Shown piece after piece: positions 7,876-16,812 of a stretch of DNA of 27,487 nucleotides. The translations under genes and the position numbers were made by a program. Under the pieces are notes generated by a model. It searched no databases. It was not told the origin of the DNA and was given only the letters and a program-made list of their open reading frames with translations. This stretch comes from an uncultured Geobacteraceae bacterium (GTDB lineage: Bacteria; Desulfobacterota; Desulfuromonadia; Geobacterales; Pseudopelobacteraceae). Numbering within the stretch: the first letter of the stretch is position 1; each line of letters starts with the position of its first letter. The stretch spans positions 1 to 27,487 of the forward strand of contig CAIRND010000408.1 of assembly GCA_903879825.1 (NCBI GenBank). Reading direction: 5' to 3'.

Positions 7876-9365
7876 GATCAGAACACAATTACAAAACTAT
7901 TGTAATCTTGTTATTGTGCCTGCTCACCATAGCGACCTACTACAATTCCCTTCAGAACCAGTTTCTCACCAATTGGGACGACTACAAATATGTAGTAAAA
8001 AATCCTGATATACGCGGCTTCACACTCACTAATATTCAGGCAGCTTTCAGCAGCTATTATGTGGGTAATTATGCACCGATTCAGATTGTTTCCTACATGC
8101 TCGATTATACGTTCTGGGGGATAAATCCTACAGGGTATATCGGCATGAACCTGATCCTGCATGCGCTTAATGGCGCGTTACTGTTTCTTGTTGTTGAAAA
8201 AATTTCATCGAACGTCCGAATCGCTTTTATCTCAGCTTTTATCTTTCTCCTCCATCCGGTTCAGGTGGAGTCGGTCATATGGGTTTCGCAACGCAAATCA
8301 TTGCTGGCAATGCTATTCTTCCTGTTGTCACTTCTGTCATATATACGCTACCGGGACATCAGGGCCACGCACCGTTCTGCCTATTATATCGTTTCGTTGA
8401 TTACTTTTCTTTGTGCTCTACTTTCAAAATCAGTGGTCGTCATTCTACCGCTCGTCCTCCCACTCTACGACATCTGTTTTCTCCCCCGTGAAAATCGGGG
8501 TAAAATCCTGCTCAACAAAATTCCATACGCAGTTGCAGCCGTTGCAATCGCAGCATTGGCGTTAAAAAGTCAAGCCTACGATGTGGGCGGCGGAATCGTT
8601 CCTGAGTACCCTGGGGACACTTCTGCTTCTTCATTTATGACTATGCTCACCGTATTTTCAAAATACGCAGGCATGCTTATATGGCCGGCAAACTTGAGTG
8701 CGTTCTACAGTCCACCCATTAAGACAAGCATTGACGGGCATGTCGCTTTGGCAGGATTTTTCTTTGTTTTGGTCTGTTTCAACATCTACTATCTCTGGCG
8801 CACCAATAGAACACTTTTGTTTTGGGCAGCCCTTGTGCCATTAGGCTTATTGCCTGTGGCACAAATCATTCCTCTTTCTACGATAATGAACGACCGATAC
8901 CTCTATTTTCCACTCCTCGGATGCGCGGTGCTCTTTGCGCATGGAGCTTTATACTGTACTGACAGGGTAACATCTTTCAAAAAGTGGGGGGAAGTAGTTA
9001 TTATATGCTTGGCCCTTTCTCCTTTGCCGATTTTATCGTGGCAGCGCACGTTTGTATGGCATGATTCACTCACCCTCTGGACGGACGCATACCAGAAGAC
9101 AGAGAATTATATCACAGCAGCGGGAAGAGGAAATGCCCTGGCCCAGCAAGGAAAATTTGATGACGCTATCATAATGTATGAAAAATCACTCCGTATGGAG
9201 CCAACGTGTGAAGAAGCATTGCGTGGCCTCGGGGCAATCTATCTGAATCGTGGCGACTATGGCAGAGCCATCGAATATTTACAGCGTTATGTTACCTGTT
9301 TCCCTGAAAGTGCCTTGGCAAAAAGAATGCTTGGCTTCGCCTATTCGCAACGTAAAAAGATGTAA
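7872..9365 (+). CDS. Second TMTC-like polytopic glycosyltransferase with short TPR tail
   Basis: The 497-residue protein is a paralogue of the 5034-6860 product. The first helix is followed by LTNWDDYKYVVKNPDI (Asp36-Asp37), then APIQIVSYMLDYTFWGINP, NLILHALN, LLHPVQVESV and SQRKSLL. All are positions shared with TMTC-type enzymes. Its TPR part is short, roughly residues 410-495, about two repeats (AGRGNALAQQGKFDDAIIMYEKSL; GLGAIYLNRGDYGRAIEYLQ). It is coupled by a 4-base overlap to the preceding DPM1-like GT2, which probably makes its polyprenyl-phosphate donor. In place of the 'YYRP' segment of the first paralogue it has 'YAPI', so the two enzymes may differ in substrate. The glycosylated target is unknown. 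Confidence 0.8.
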   Translation: MRSEHNYKTIVILLLCLLTIATYYNSLQNQFLTNWDDYKYVVKNPDIRGFTLTNIQAAFSSYYVGNYAPIQIVSYMLDYTFWGINPTGYIGMNLILHALNGALLFLVVEKISSNVRIAFISAFIFLLHPVQVESVIWVSQRKSLLAMLFFLLSLLSYIRYRDIRATHRSAYYIVSLITFLCALLSKSVVVILPLVLPLYDICFLPRENRGKILLNKIPYAVAAVAIAALALKSQAYDVGGGIVPEYPGDTSASSFMTMLTVFSKYAGMLIWPANLSAFYSPPIKTSIDGHVALAGFFFVLVCFNIYYLWRTNRTLLFWAALVPLGLLPVAQIIPLSTIMNDRYLYFPLLGCAVLFAHGALYCTDRVTSFKKWGEVVIICLALSPLPILSWQRTFVWHDSLTLWTDAYQKTENYITAAGRGNALAQQGKFDDAIIMYEKSLRMEPTCEEALRGLGAIYLNRGDYGRAIEYLQRYVTCFPESALAKRMLGFAYSQRKKM

Positions 9366-9400
9366 TTCCGAGTTGCAGCTTCTGATATCTCCATTATTTT

Positions 9401-10882
9401 CTATTTCAACGTCCAATCAAACCACTCTGGAGTAACATTTGAGAGGAAGAAGGGGAAATCGGAAAATATCAACACAACTCCCGCAAAAACGGCAAGCGCA
9501 AGCCTCCCCTTGTTCCCCTTAAAAAGCCGCATGAGATAGAGGCACGAAACGACATAAACCGGCCCTATAACAGGAAAAATATAGCGCCCCGCCACAGTAA
9601 GAACAATATCCGTAGAATCAACATAGTTTGGATAATTTATTTTGAGCAGCAAAAAGGCAGCATAACAGAATGAAATCCCCATAAGAGTTGCGGGGAGCCA
9701 ACTCTGATCCCAAGGGCGAAATCGCACAAGCCATGAGGTCAACACGCATAAGAACAATAACGCCAATGGAATGAAGCTGAAGCCATGATTCAGCATCCCG
9801 ATGTGGGCCTTGATACCAAATGAGGTTGACAGCATCTGCAAGAGCCACATGGCGGTATAGGGAAGCGGCCCCACTGGTTTAAACCCGGCCTGTTTCGCAC
9901 GCGCATAATTTTCCACAAGCCCTATTGCACCGCCCCTGTCACCCGAATGGGTAATCTGCACTGCCATCTCCCGTGCCTTTTCGATCGTAATTTTTCCTTC
10001 CTTGAAAAGACTAAAAATATAATTCCGGGCCGTTAGCCGGTACTGCATGGCTTTCTCCAGGGGGAGAACCGCTTCAACTGCCGGATTAATTGTTCCGTAA
10101 TGCACGTAGTTCCCGCCATAAAGCTGTACATTCAGTAAAATACCGACAATGACGCCTGCCAGCAATAAAGCACCCTGTCTACCCGGCGATTTGAAACAGG
10201 CCGTCGCGTCGGAAAGAAGCATTCGAGAATTTTTAATTTCACGAATGATAAACAGCACCACCAGCATAACCGCTAGCGGTAGAAAAGTGATCTTTGTCAG
10301 GCAGCCTGCCAACAGAGAGAGAAGCGATAGAATCAATAAACGACCGGATCTCTCTTTGAAAAAGGCAAACAGGTAAAAAATTGCCATCGCTGCCAGAAGA
10401 TTTGCCAGATTGTCGTATGAAACCGATGCTGAGAGAAAGGAGAACATCAACGTATTTGTCATAGCAACGGTGACAAGTATCTCCGTCAAACGATCTTCTG
10501 TTAATAATCGCGTAAGACGCCTGACAAAATGAACCGTGGCAAAGGCAATGGGAATATTGAAAATCCGCAGAAACACGAGGTCAGACATACTGGTGATGTT
10601 AAGAACCAAAAGTTTTCCCATAACCCAGTAATAAAGCCAGGGGATATTTGTCACAAGGCCATACTGATATGAATCAGGCGAGTTATCCGGAAGAAGGAAT
10701 GCCTTGGAAAATACTGTGCATACCCCAAAATGAGTAACTTCATCGGGTGGTACGTAGGGGGAAATATTGATAGCAAAGTAAAGAAGCCGCAGACCAAAGT
10801 AGACGATAAGGGTTACCACTACCCACTTCAGACCGCCGGACGTGGGATTGTTTCCATCAACAGATGCGTTAGTAACATTCAT
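9401..10882 (-). CDS. DUF2142-like polytopic membrane protein (putative GT-C)
   Basis: The 493-residue protein has about 11-12 membrane segments. The first periplasmic loop holds YVPPDEVTHFG (Pro45-Pro46-Asp47-Glu48, His51), the hallmark of DUF2142 and related GT-C-like families found in polysaccharide clusters; the acidic pair is the likely catalytic site. A large soluble loop (about 268-330) lies mid-protein. GGAG precedes the ATG by about 6 bases, making the start firm. Its end lies 35 bases from the end of the convergent TMTC-like gene, with no clear terminator between. It is separated from the upstream 663-residue membrane protein gene by 111 bases and could be co-transcribed with it. 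The substrate is unknown. Confidence 0.75.
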   Translation of the reverse strand: MNVTNASVDGNNPTSGGLKWVVVTLIVYFGLRLLYFAINISPYVPPDEVTHFGVCTVFSKAFLLPDNSPDSYQYGLVTNIPWLYYWVMGKLLVLNITSMSDLVFLRIFNIPIAFATVHFVRRLTRLLTEDRLTEILVTVAMTNTLMFSFLSASVSYDNLANLLAAMAIFYLFAFFKERSGRLLILSLLSLLAGCLTKITFLPLAVMLVVLFIIREIKNSRMLLSDATACFKSPGRQGALLLAGVIVGILLNVQLYGGNYVHYGTINPAVEAVLPLEKAMQYRLTARNYIFSLFKEGKITIEKAREMAVQITHSGDRGGAIGLVENYARAKQAGFKPVGPLPYTAMWLLQMLSTSFGIKAHIGMLNHGFSFIPLALLFLCVLTSWLVRFRPWDQSWLPATLMGISFCYAAFLLLKINYPNYVDSTDIVLTVAGRYIFPVIGPVYVVSCLYLMRLFKGNKGRLALAVFAGVVLIFSDFPFFLSNVTPEWFDWTLK

Positions 10883-10993
10883 TTTTTCTCCAATGACAAC
10901 TTCTCAGTAATTACCGTACAACAGATACTTCTCCAACCAGATGTAGCGCAAATAAGGAGATAATATTTTGTGTGATGCTCCCGTTATTCCTTT

Positions 10994-12985
10994 CTACATG
11001 AATGAACAGTATTTTACTGTCAGCGGAACAACCTGGGGGATAACCGGGAGATTCCAGAAGCCATCACTACGCCGTAGTTCAGCAACGGCACTCTTTATTG
11101 AAGCCACGCTATGCGTTACTGAAGGCATCCCATAGGCGGCCGTTCTGAAATGTGACCCGAAAAAATCCGGAACCGTTTCCGGACTGAAAAGAACTCCTCC
11201 CTGAAGCTGGCTCAGATATCCTCTCCAAACAGACTGTACCTCTCTGCCATTGTGGTAGGTCAACGTGACAGCGACAGAGAGTTCCGGGGATTTAAACGCA
11301 GTAGTAGCGAATCGCCAGAGCGGCATGTTGACGGCAGCAGGCTGATCAAAACTAATGCGGAGAAATTCTCCCGCCACACCCGTTGCTGTTTCAGAGTATC
11401 GGATAACAGCAACCCGAGATTTCACCTTTTCACTTACTTCAAGAATGGTAAAACCATCAACAACAGCTGCAACGCGATAGTGGCAATAGAGAGACAGTAA
11501 CAGGTCCGTAAGTTCGCTGACAGGTGGTCTGCCATCAATCGCCGCAGGGCCGATAACCACGACATCCGGTCGACGCACCGACGAGAGGAACTCCGCTTCC
11601 AATCGATGCGCGCGCGAATGAGGCCCCGTTGAATAGAGCTGCAGACTTGGTGAGGGTGCCAGGTCAAATCCTTCCAACCCCTCGAAGTGCAACAATTCCC
11701 ACGGGTAAAAGGCAATGCGCGGTTCCCTCCCCTTCGCCCCGAATTTTCGTCCATACTCGTTCAAATAGGCAAAAAGCTGTGGCTGGCTGTTTTTAACAAA
11801 AGCTCTCTTGGCAGGAAATTCTTTTGGGCTCTGTCCTGCTATTCCAGCAACAATTCGATTCCCACATGTCAGCCAATTCTTTACCAGATGCACCGGACCG
11901 GTTGCTCCGGGAAGGAAGGTGAGCATTACCGAATAGATCAAGACAAATACCAGTGAAACCAACCAAAGCAACACCTTTGCTGATATGGTTTTTGTTTTCA
12001 GGCAACGGTGAGAGACCACGGCAAGAATGGCCAGAAACGGCGTAACGCAACTATAGAACAATCTCATATGAGAAAGATCCGCACGCACAAAGCCATGTTT
12101 GTACAACAGCAGCATCGCACCGAGATAGGCTGTCATGAGGCTTGCAGCAGCCCATTTACCAGCCATCATTTTAGATGCCTGCCATGCCAGCACGGTTCCT
12201 GCGATAATATACACAACTGCAACAATATAGTTCGGTGGGCTATAGGGCATATTTCTGATCATTATTTCCGAGTACTTGTTCGATGTTTCAAGGCCAAGGA
12301 GAATATATGTAATCAGATCAAAACTTCCTGACGTAGCCACAAACAAAACGTATAGTAGGGCCCCATATCCTGCCAGATAGAGAATAATCTTTGTGATGCC
12401 TATTTTTTTCCTGGCAAACAGTGATGCCAATAAAACCATCAGTATAAAGAGAGACAGCATTCCGAACGATATTTTGTACAGAAGCCCGCAGGCACTCAAG
12501 ATGACCATTGACACCATACTGGTATTATCTGGTGTTTCTTGAATACAACATGAAATCAGCAGCATAAACAGGGCAATTATGAGATGAACTTCCTGAACAC
12601 CATCCATGCCGATAAAGCAGAACGGGAAGATAATGGTAGAGATAAGTCTGAGATAATAGGGAAGCTCAATGGTAGAGAGAATCCGCGCAAAGGATATTCC
12701 GATAATGCCGGCAACGAAAAACCCTAACACATAAAACGGGAAGGGATGATACTGTTCTGCGCCCATTGGCGCCCCAAACCAGTGAGCAAGTGGACCGTAG
12801 GTAAACCAGGAATCCTTACCGAGAGAGAAACCATCTCCCCTGAACATTCCAAGCGCATACCGCCATGACCCGTCAAGTGTGTTATCCTCATTCCAGTCTT
12901 GGGGTAAAATCCAAAAAGAGAACACATACAGAGACAGCAACAGTCCAGGTGCATGTATTCTCACTGTTGAAAAAAAACGTTTCAT
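10994..12985 (-). CDS. Large polytopic membrane protein of unrecognised family (GT-C-like layout)
   Basis: The 663-residue protein has an N-terminal helix, then a loop with DWNEDNTLDGSWRYALG (residues 30-46) and FTYGPLAHWFG (61-71). About eleven membrane helices follow to near residue 370, and the C-terminal part (about 380-663) is soluble, probably periplasmic. An acidic first outer loop plus many helices and a soluble tail is the layout of GT-C glycosyltransferases, but I do not recognise the family and catalysis is only a guess. It starts with ATG after a purine-rich GAAAGAAAAG. It is divergent from the 13,197 operon across 211 bases and upstream of the DUF2142-like gene on the same strand. 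Confidence 0.75.
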   Translation of the reverse strand: MKRFFSTVRIHAPGLLLSLYVFSFWILPQDWNEDNTLDGSWRYALGMFRGDGFSLGKDSWFTYGPLAHWFGAPMGAEQYHPFPFYVLGFFVAGIIGISFARILSTIELPYYLRLISTIIFPFCFIGMDGVQEVHLIIALFMLLISCCIQETPDNTSMVSMVILSACGLLYKISFGMLSLFILMVLLASLFARKKIGITKIILYLAGYGALLYVLFVATSGSFDLITYILLGLETSNKYSEIMIRNMPYSPPNYIVAVVYIIAGTVLAWQASKMMAGKWAAASLMTAYLGAMLLLYKHGFVRADLSHMRLFYSCVTPFLAILAVVSHRCLKTKTISAKVLLWLVSLVFVLIYSVMLTFLPGATGPVHLVKNWLTCGNRIVAGIAGQSPKEFPAKRAFVKNSQPQLFAYLNEYGRKFGAKGREPRIAFYPWELLHFEGLEGFDLAPSPSLQLYSTGPHSRAHRLEAEFLSSVRRPDVVVIGPAAIDGRPPVSELTDLLLSLYCHYRVAAVVDGFTILEVSEKVKSRVAVIRYSETATGVAGEFLRISFDQPAAVNMPLWRFATTAFKSPELSVAVTLTYHNGREVQSVWRGYLSQLQGGVLFSPETVPDFFGSHFRTAAYGMPSVTHSVASIKSAVAELRRSDGFWNLPVIPQVVPLTVKYCSFM

Positions 12986-13196
12986 ACTTTTCTTTCGGCT
13001 ACGAAGGGATGTTTTGTTCTGATTGTTAAGCCTGTCATCATAAAGCCTGGGATTAAGATTGGCGTATTGTCATCGTGAGGTTTTAAACTGTTTGCTTTGC
13101 AGACAAAATAGCTATATCGTGCCCACGCAAATTAGTAGTTGTATTACCCTTTAACTATTGCTAAATCAAGCTGATATTTGTTTTTTGAGAGGGTCG
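12986..13196. promoter_or_regulatory. Divergent intergenic region
   Basis: This 211-base space separates the 663-residue membrane protein gene (minus) from the plus-strand operon and must carry promoters for both directions. No strong sigma-70 or sigma-54 element stands out. A partial TTTGCT...TATATC pair with 16-base spacing near 13090-13117 is a weak candidate for the plus operon. Confidence 0.3.
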
Positions 13197-14261
13197 ATGG
13201 CCAATACAGGAATAATAACCTATGACTTTTTCCCCTTTATCGGTGGCATTGGCCGGGTAACGTACACGTTGTATCGTGAGGTAAAAAACAAGGGTGTTTT
13301 ATTTTTTTCTCCTGCAGACAACCTATTGCCTGGCCATATACGCATAAATTTCTGGGCGGTCCGTTTTATTAAACAGGTCGGGGTATCAATCTGGTTGCAC
13401 CTGAACATCCATAGAATCATTTCAAAATATAATTTGGATACGTTGAACGTCCATTCCGGCGCGGGAGGCGTCCTCTTTTTCAGAAAGATCGCAATACCGG
13501 TAATAATAACCTGTCACCATACATATTGGCAGCAATACACCTATATCAAATCGCAATTTTGGAAACGGATATTCATTCCGTTTGAGAGGAAAACGTACCA
13601 GCGTGCTGATAAGATAATTTGCGACTGTGAAGATACAAAACGTGTGCTTCTGGAGCGATACAACATCCCCGAAGAAAAAATGATCGTTATTACCTGTGCA
13701 ATAGACCGTAATAATTTTTACCACTCAGGCCACAAAAAAATCCAAAGCAGCATTCTCTACATTGGACGTATTGACAAGCGGAAGGGAGTGGAGTTTCTGA
13801 TTCGCAGCATGCCGTATGTCGTGCAGCACATTCCGGATGCACAACTTTTGGTAGGTGGAAAAGGAAGCGATCTTGATAAAATGAGAAAGCTTGTCAGCCA
13901 ATTAGATCTGGAACGCAACGTCACCTTCCTGGGATTCATCCCCGATGACCAGCTCAATGCTTTGTACAATAAGGCCCAGTGTGTCGTCGTTCCTTCAATC
14001 TTTGAGGGTTTCGGCATGACCGTCATCGAGGCGCTTGGCGCAGGCACCAGAGTTGTCGGCACCGATGTAGATGGCATCCGCTCAACGGTGACAAGCGGGG
14101 ATTACGGGGCTCTTGTCCCCTACGGCGACCATCAATCCCTTGCCGGAGCAATAATGGCCGAACTGAAAGAGCCCAGAAGAGCGCAGCAGTTAAATCCCGA
14201 ATACTATGTCGACCAATTCAGGGATAGTTACCTGAAAGTCCTTAAAGAGGCCACCCCTTAA
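13197..14261 (+). CDS. Family 4 glycosyltransferase (GT-B)
   Basis: The ATG at 13197 follows GAGAGGG (13187-13193) and begins MANTGIITYDFFPFIGGIGR, the N-terminal glycine-rich loop of GT4 enzymes. The TTG at 13158 would add 13 residues and is rejected. The 354-residue protein has HSGAGG, TCHHTYW, the linker helix ADKIICDCEDTKRVLLERY, ILYIGRIDKRKGVEFLI (donor-domain start) and SIFEGFGMTVIEA, whose two glutamates give the E-x7-E motif for nucleotide-sugar binding. It is cytoplasmic or membrane-peripheral and adds a sugar to a lipid-linked glycan. It is the first gene of a plus-strand operon; its TAA overlaps the ATG of the flippase gene by one base. Confidence 0.9.
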   Translation: MANTGIITYDFFPFIGGIGRVTYTLYREVKNKGVLFFSPADNLLPGHIRINFWAVRFIKQVGVSIWLHLNIHRIISKYNLDTLNVHSGAGGVLFFRKIAIPVIITCHHTYWQQYTYIKSQFWKRIFIPFERKTYQRADKIICDCEDTKRVLLERYNIPEEKMIVITCAIDRNNFYHSGHKKIQSSILYIGRIDKRKGVEFLIRSMPYVVQHIPDAQLLVGGKGSDLDKMRKLVSQLDLERNVTFLGFIPDDQLNALYNKAQCVVVPSIFEGFGMTVIEALGAGTRVVGTDVDGIRSTVTSGDYGALVPYGDHQSLAGAIMAELKEPRRAQQLNPEYYVDQFRDSYLKVLKEATP

Positions 14262-15595
14262 TGAACGCGTGGTGGACCAAATACCTTCCCGGCTCCGTCA
14301 GGAATAAACTCGAAGGACGTCAGCATTTTCAGAATGTCATCGGGAACACCGGCTGGCTGATGGGAGGTCAGATTGTCCGCCAAGGGGTCGGTTTGGTCAT
14401 TGGCGTCTTGATGGCGCGCTATTTCGGCCCTGCTCTCTATGGTGAGTTTAACTATGCACTTGCCTTTGTCGCTCTCTTCACCACGGTTGGGCTACTTGGT
14501 CTTGATGGCATTGTAATTCGTGAGCTGGTCCGCAACCCATCATGCAGGGATGACGTGCTGGGAACCTCCTTTATTATGATGCTCATTGGTGGTGGTGTGG
14601 CTTTTTGCCTGGCAATGCTTAGTATTTGTCTTGTTCGAAGATCGGACCCCCTTGCACTCTGGCTTGTGGGGATAATGTCTGCCGGGGCTATTTTCCAGGC
14701 ATTCAATGCAATCGAATTCTGGCTCGAATCCCGCCTCCAGTGGAAGTTTTCTGCAATTGCAAAAAGCTCAGTACTCCTTCTCGGTGGCGTGGTGAAAATT
14801 GGATTGATACTTACACATGCATCGCTTATCGCCTTTGCCTGGACCGGATTGGCCGAAACTGTCACCGGTGCGGCAGGTTTGGTGATCACCTATCAGGCGA
14901 AAGGAGTGCGGCTACGCACGTGGCGCATTAATACCCAACTGGCAAAACGATTACTGAATGACAGCTGGCCCATGATGCTTTCCGCATTTGTCACCATGGT
15001 TTATCTCCGGATTGATCAGGTCATGCTCGGCACCTTGGCAGGAAGCGAGGAGGTAGGGATTTATTCAGCGGCAGTCCGACTTGCCGAACCATGGGGCTTT
15101 ATCTCCATGGCAATATGTGCATCAGTTTTTCCTTCAATCATAAAAGGAGGAACAACGGACAACGAGGTGTTTAAGTCACAACTTCAAAAGTTATATAATC
15201 TGATGGCGTTGATCGCCTATTGTATTGCCATCCCTACGACATTTCTTTCAGGCTGGCTGGTAAACACACTATATGGTTCCGCTTATGACAAGGCTGGGCC
15301 GTTGCTGGCGATACTTGTATGGGGTAGTCTGTTCACAAATCTCGGAACAGCCCGGACTATTTACATGATCTCGATGAATTGGACGAAAGCCAATTTTTTC
15401 AGCCTGTTATCAGGGGCAATTATCAATATCGTGCTTAACTATTATCTGATACCTGTCTACGGTGCCATGGGTGCAGTCATTGCGTCTTTAATCTCTTACT
15501 GGTTTGCCGTACACGGATCATGTTTTTTTTTCAAGCCACTGCACAATACCGCGTGGATGCTGACCAAGGCGTTGCTCTATCCCAAAGCGTGGTAG
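14261..15595 (+). CDS. Wzx-like polysaccharide/lipid-linked oligosaccharide flippase
   Basis: The 444-residue protein has about 12-14 membrane helices and the polysaccharide-biosynthesis (MOP superfamily) start GNTGWLMGGQIVRQGVGLVIGVLMARYFGPALYGEFNYA. It also has LRIDQVMLG and VGIYSAAVRLAEPW in the middle, both typical of Wzx/PST flippases. Such proteins move undecaprenyl-diphosphate-linked repeat units to the periplasmic side. Translation is coupled to the GT4 upstream (TAATG). A Wzy polymerase and a chain-length regulator are not seen in the window, so assembly would need partners elsewhere. Confidence 0.88.
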   Translation: MNAWWTKYLPGSVRNKLEGRQHFQNVIGNTGWLMGGQIVRQGVGLVIGVLMARYFGPALYGEFNYALAFVALFTTVGLLGLDGIVIRELVRNPSCRDDVLGTSFIMMLIGGGVAFCLAMLSICLVRRSDPLALWLVGIMSAGAIFQAFNAIEFWLESRLQWKFSAIAKSSVLLLGGVVKIGLILTHASLIAFAWTGLAETVTGAAGLVITYQAKGVRLRTWRINTQLAKRLLNDSWPMMLSAFVTMVYLRIDQVMLGTLAGSEEVGIYSAAVRLAEPWGFISMAICASVFPSIIKGGTTDNEVFKSQLQKLYNLMALIAYCIAIPTTFLSGWLVNTLYGSAYDKAGPLLAILVWGSLFTNLGTARTIYMISMNWTKANFFSLLSGAIINIVLNYYLIPVYGAMGAVIASLISYWFAVHGSCFFFKPLHNTAWMLTKALLYPKAW

Positions 15596-15630
15596 AATGC
15601 AACAGCCATTTTTTTGAAAGGGGTGTGTAA

Positions 15631-16719
15631 ATGATCTTCGTTACAAAACTGATAAACTTTACATCCTCTTTTCTGCATGCCCCACTGCAAACTATCAGAT
15701 GCTCCGGCAGAAAATATCTTCATAAAGTCTGGTTACCCACGAGGGTTGGACGGCTGCGCACACTTGTACGGGAAAAACCACTTATTCTTCAGATAGAAAC
15801 TATCAATGTCTGCAATGCAGCCTGCATCTTCTGTTCATATCCAAGCATGAAACGTAAAAAGGGGGTCATGGACATGGCCCTGTTCACCAAGATCGTGACG
15901 GATTATGTAGCCATGGGAGGAGGGGCGGTCTCTTTTACCCCGGTAGTGGGAGATGCGCTGCTTGACCCGCACCTCATCGAACGCTTGAAACTGCTGAAGG
16001 AGTTCCCTGCAATTAACCAGGTTACGCTTACAACAAATGGTATCGCCCTGGATCGATACTCCGACGATGAAGTGAGGTATCTCCTCAAAGAGATCTTTTG
16101 CATCCAGGTCAGTATCGGCGGATTGGACAGAAGCACCTATGGCTCCCAGTACGGAGTTGACCGCTTTCTTGAGACGCAGCAGGCGATGGACCGTCTCATG
16201 CAATTAAGAAATGGTATCGAAAACCCTGCTAACCTGACCTTCGCATTCCGCACTGATGATTGGAAATTCACTCACCGTTTCAGGAAACAACTCTCCACAT
16301 ACCGACGCAACGGGGTATTCATCAGCCACATCTGGAGTTATGACAATTATTCCGGCGTGGTAAGCAAGGACGTACATCCGAAACTCACAATCAAGGCAAA
16401 CCAAGAACGCAAGCGGCTCACCTGCGCCTTCCCGAGCATCCATATGGCGGTCTGCTGGGACGGAAAAATAACCGCCTGTGGCTGTGTCGATTTCGATGGT
16501 GACAAGTTGCTTATCGGAGATGCCGGAAAGAGCTCCCTCGCCGAAGTCTGGTCCGGCAAACGGCACACCGGGATTCTCGATTCTTTTCCCAGTGGCACTC
16601 TTGCGCCGGTCTGCCGTGAATGTTCGGCTTACACCCCTGATACCCTTTTTGCGCAACCATACTTTAAGAAGGTCCGACCTCTTCCTGTTCAGTTTTTTCA
16701 GGAGTTCTGGGGTGGGTGA
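15631..16719 (+). CDS. Radical SAM/SPASM domain protein
   Basis: The 362-residue protein has the radical SAM cluster motif INVCNAACIFCSY (Cys61, Cys65, Cys68), then a TIM-barrel-like core with LTTNGIALDRY. A C-terminal SPASM-type region has cysteines near 265, 275, 283, 285, 328 and 331 (ACGCVDFDG, CRECSAY), which would hold one or two auxiliary iron-sulfur clusters. SPASM proteins include peptide-modifying maturases and also dehydrogenases or epimerases acting on sugars and other small substrates. No small precursor peptide was found beside it. Its place between a flippase and a methyltransferase suggests action on a sugar or carrier of the glycan; this is inference. AAAGGGG before the ATG supports the start. 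Confidence 0.87.
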   Translation: MIFVTKLINFTSSFLHAPLQTIRCSGRKYLHKVWLPTRVGRLRTLVREKPLILQIETINVCNAACIFCSYPSMKRKKGVMDMALFTKIVTDYVAMGGGAVSFTPVVGDALLDPHLIERLKLLKEFPAINQVTLTTNGIALDRYSDDEVRYLLKEIFCIQVSIGGLDRSTYGSQYGVDRFLETQQAMDRLMQLRNGIENPANLTFAFRTDDWKFTHRFRKQLSTYRRNGVFISHIWSYDNYSGVVSKDVHPKLTIKANQERKRLTCAFPSIHMAVCWDGKITACGCVDFDGDKLLIGDAGKSSLAEVWSGKRHTGILDSFPSGTLAPVCRECSAYTPDTLFAQPYFKKVRPLPVQFFQEFWGG

Positions 16720-16812
16720 ATTCGTAAACTTTTTTCTTCCTTATGGGGACCGCTTTCAAGCAGTAATAAATCTTTCCATGGGCCATGTAAAGGCTATGGA
16801 GCGGGGATTCAA

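Noticed and set aside
9366..9400. Possible bidirectional terminator between convergent genes
   Set aside because: The 35 bases contain no stable stem and no T-tract.
16204..16656. 150-codon minus-strand ORF
   Set aside because: It lies antisense inside the SPASM radical SAM gene, whose Cys motifs are clear in the other frame.
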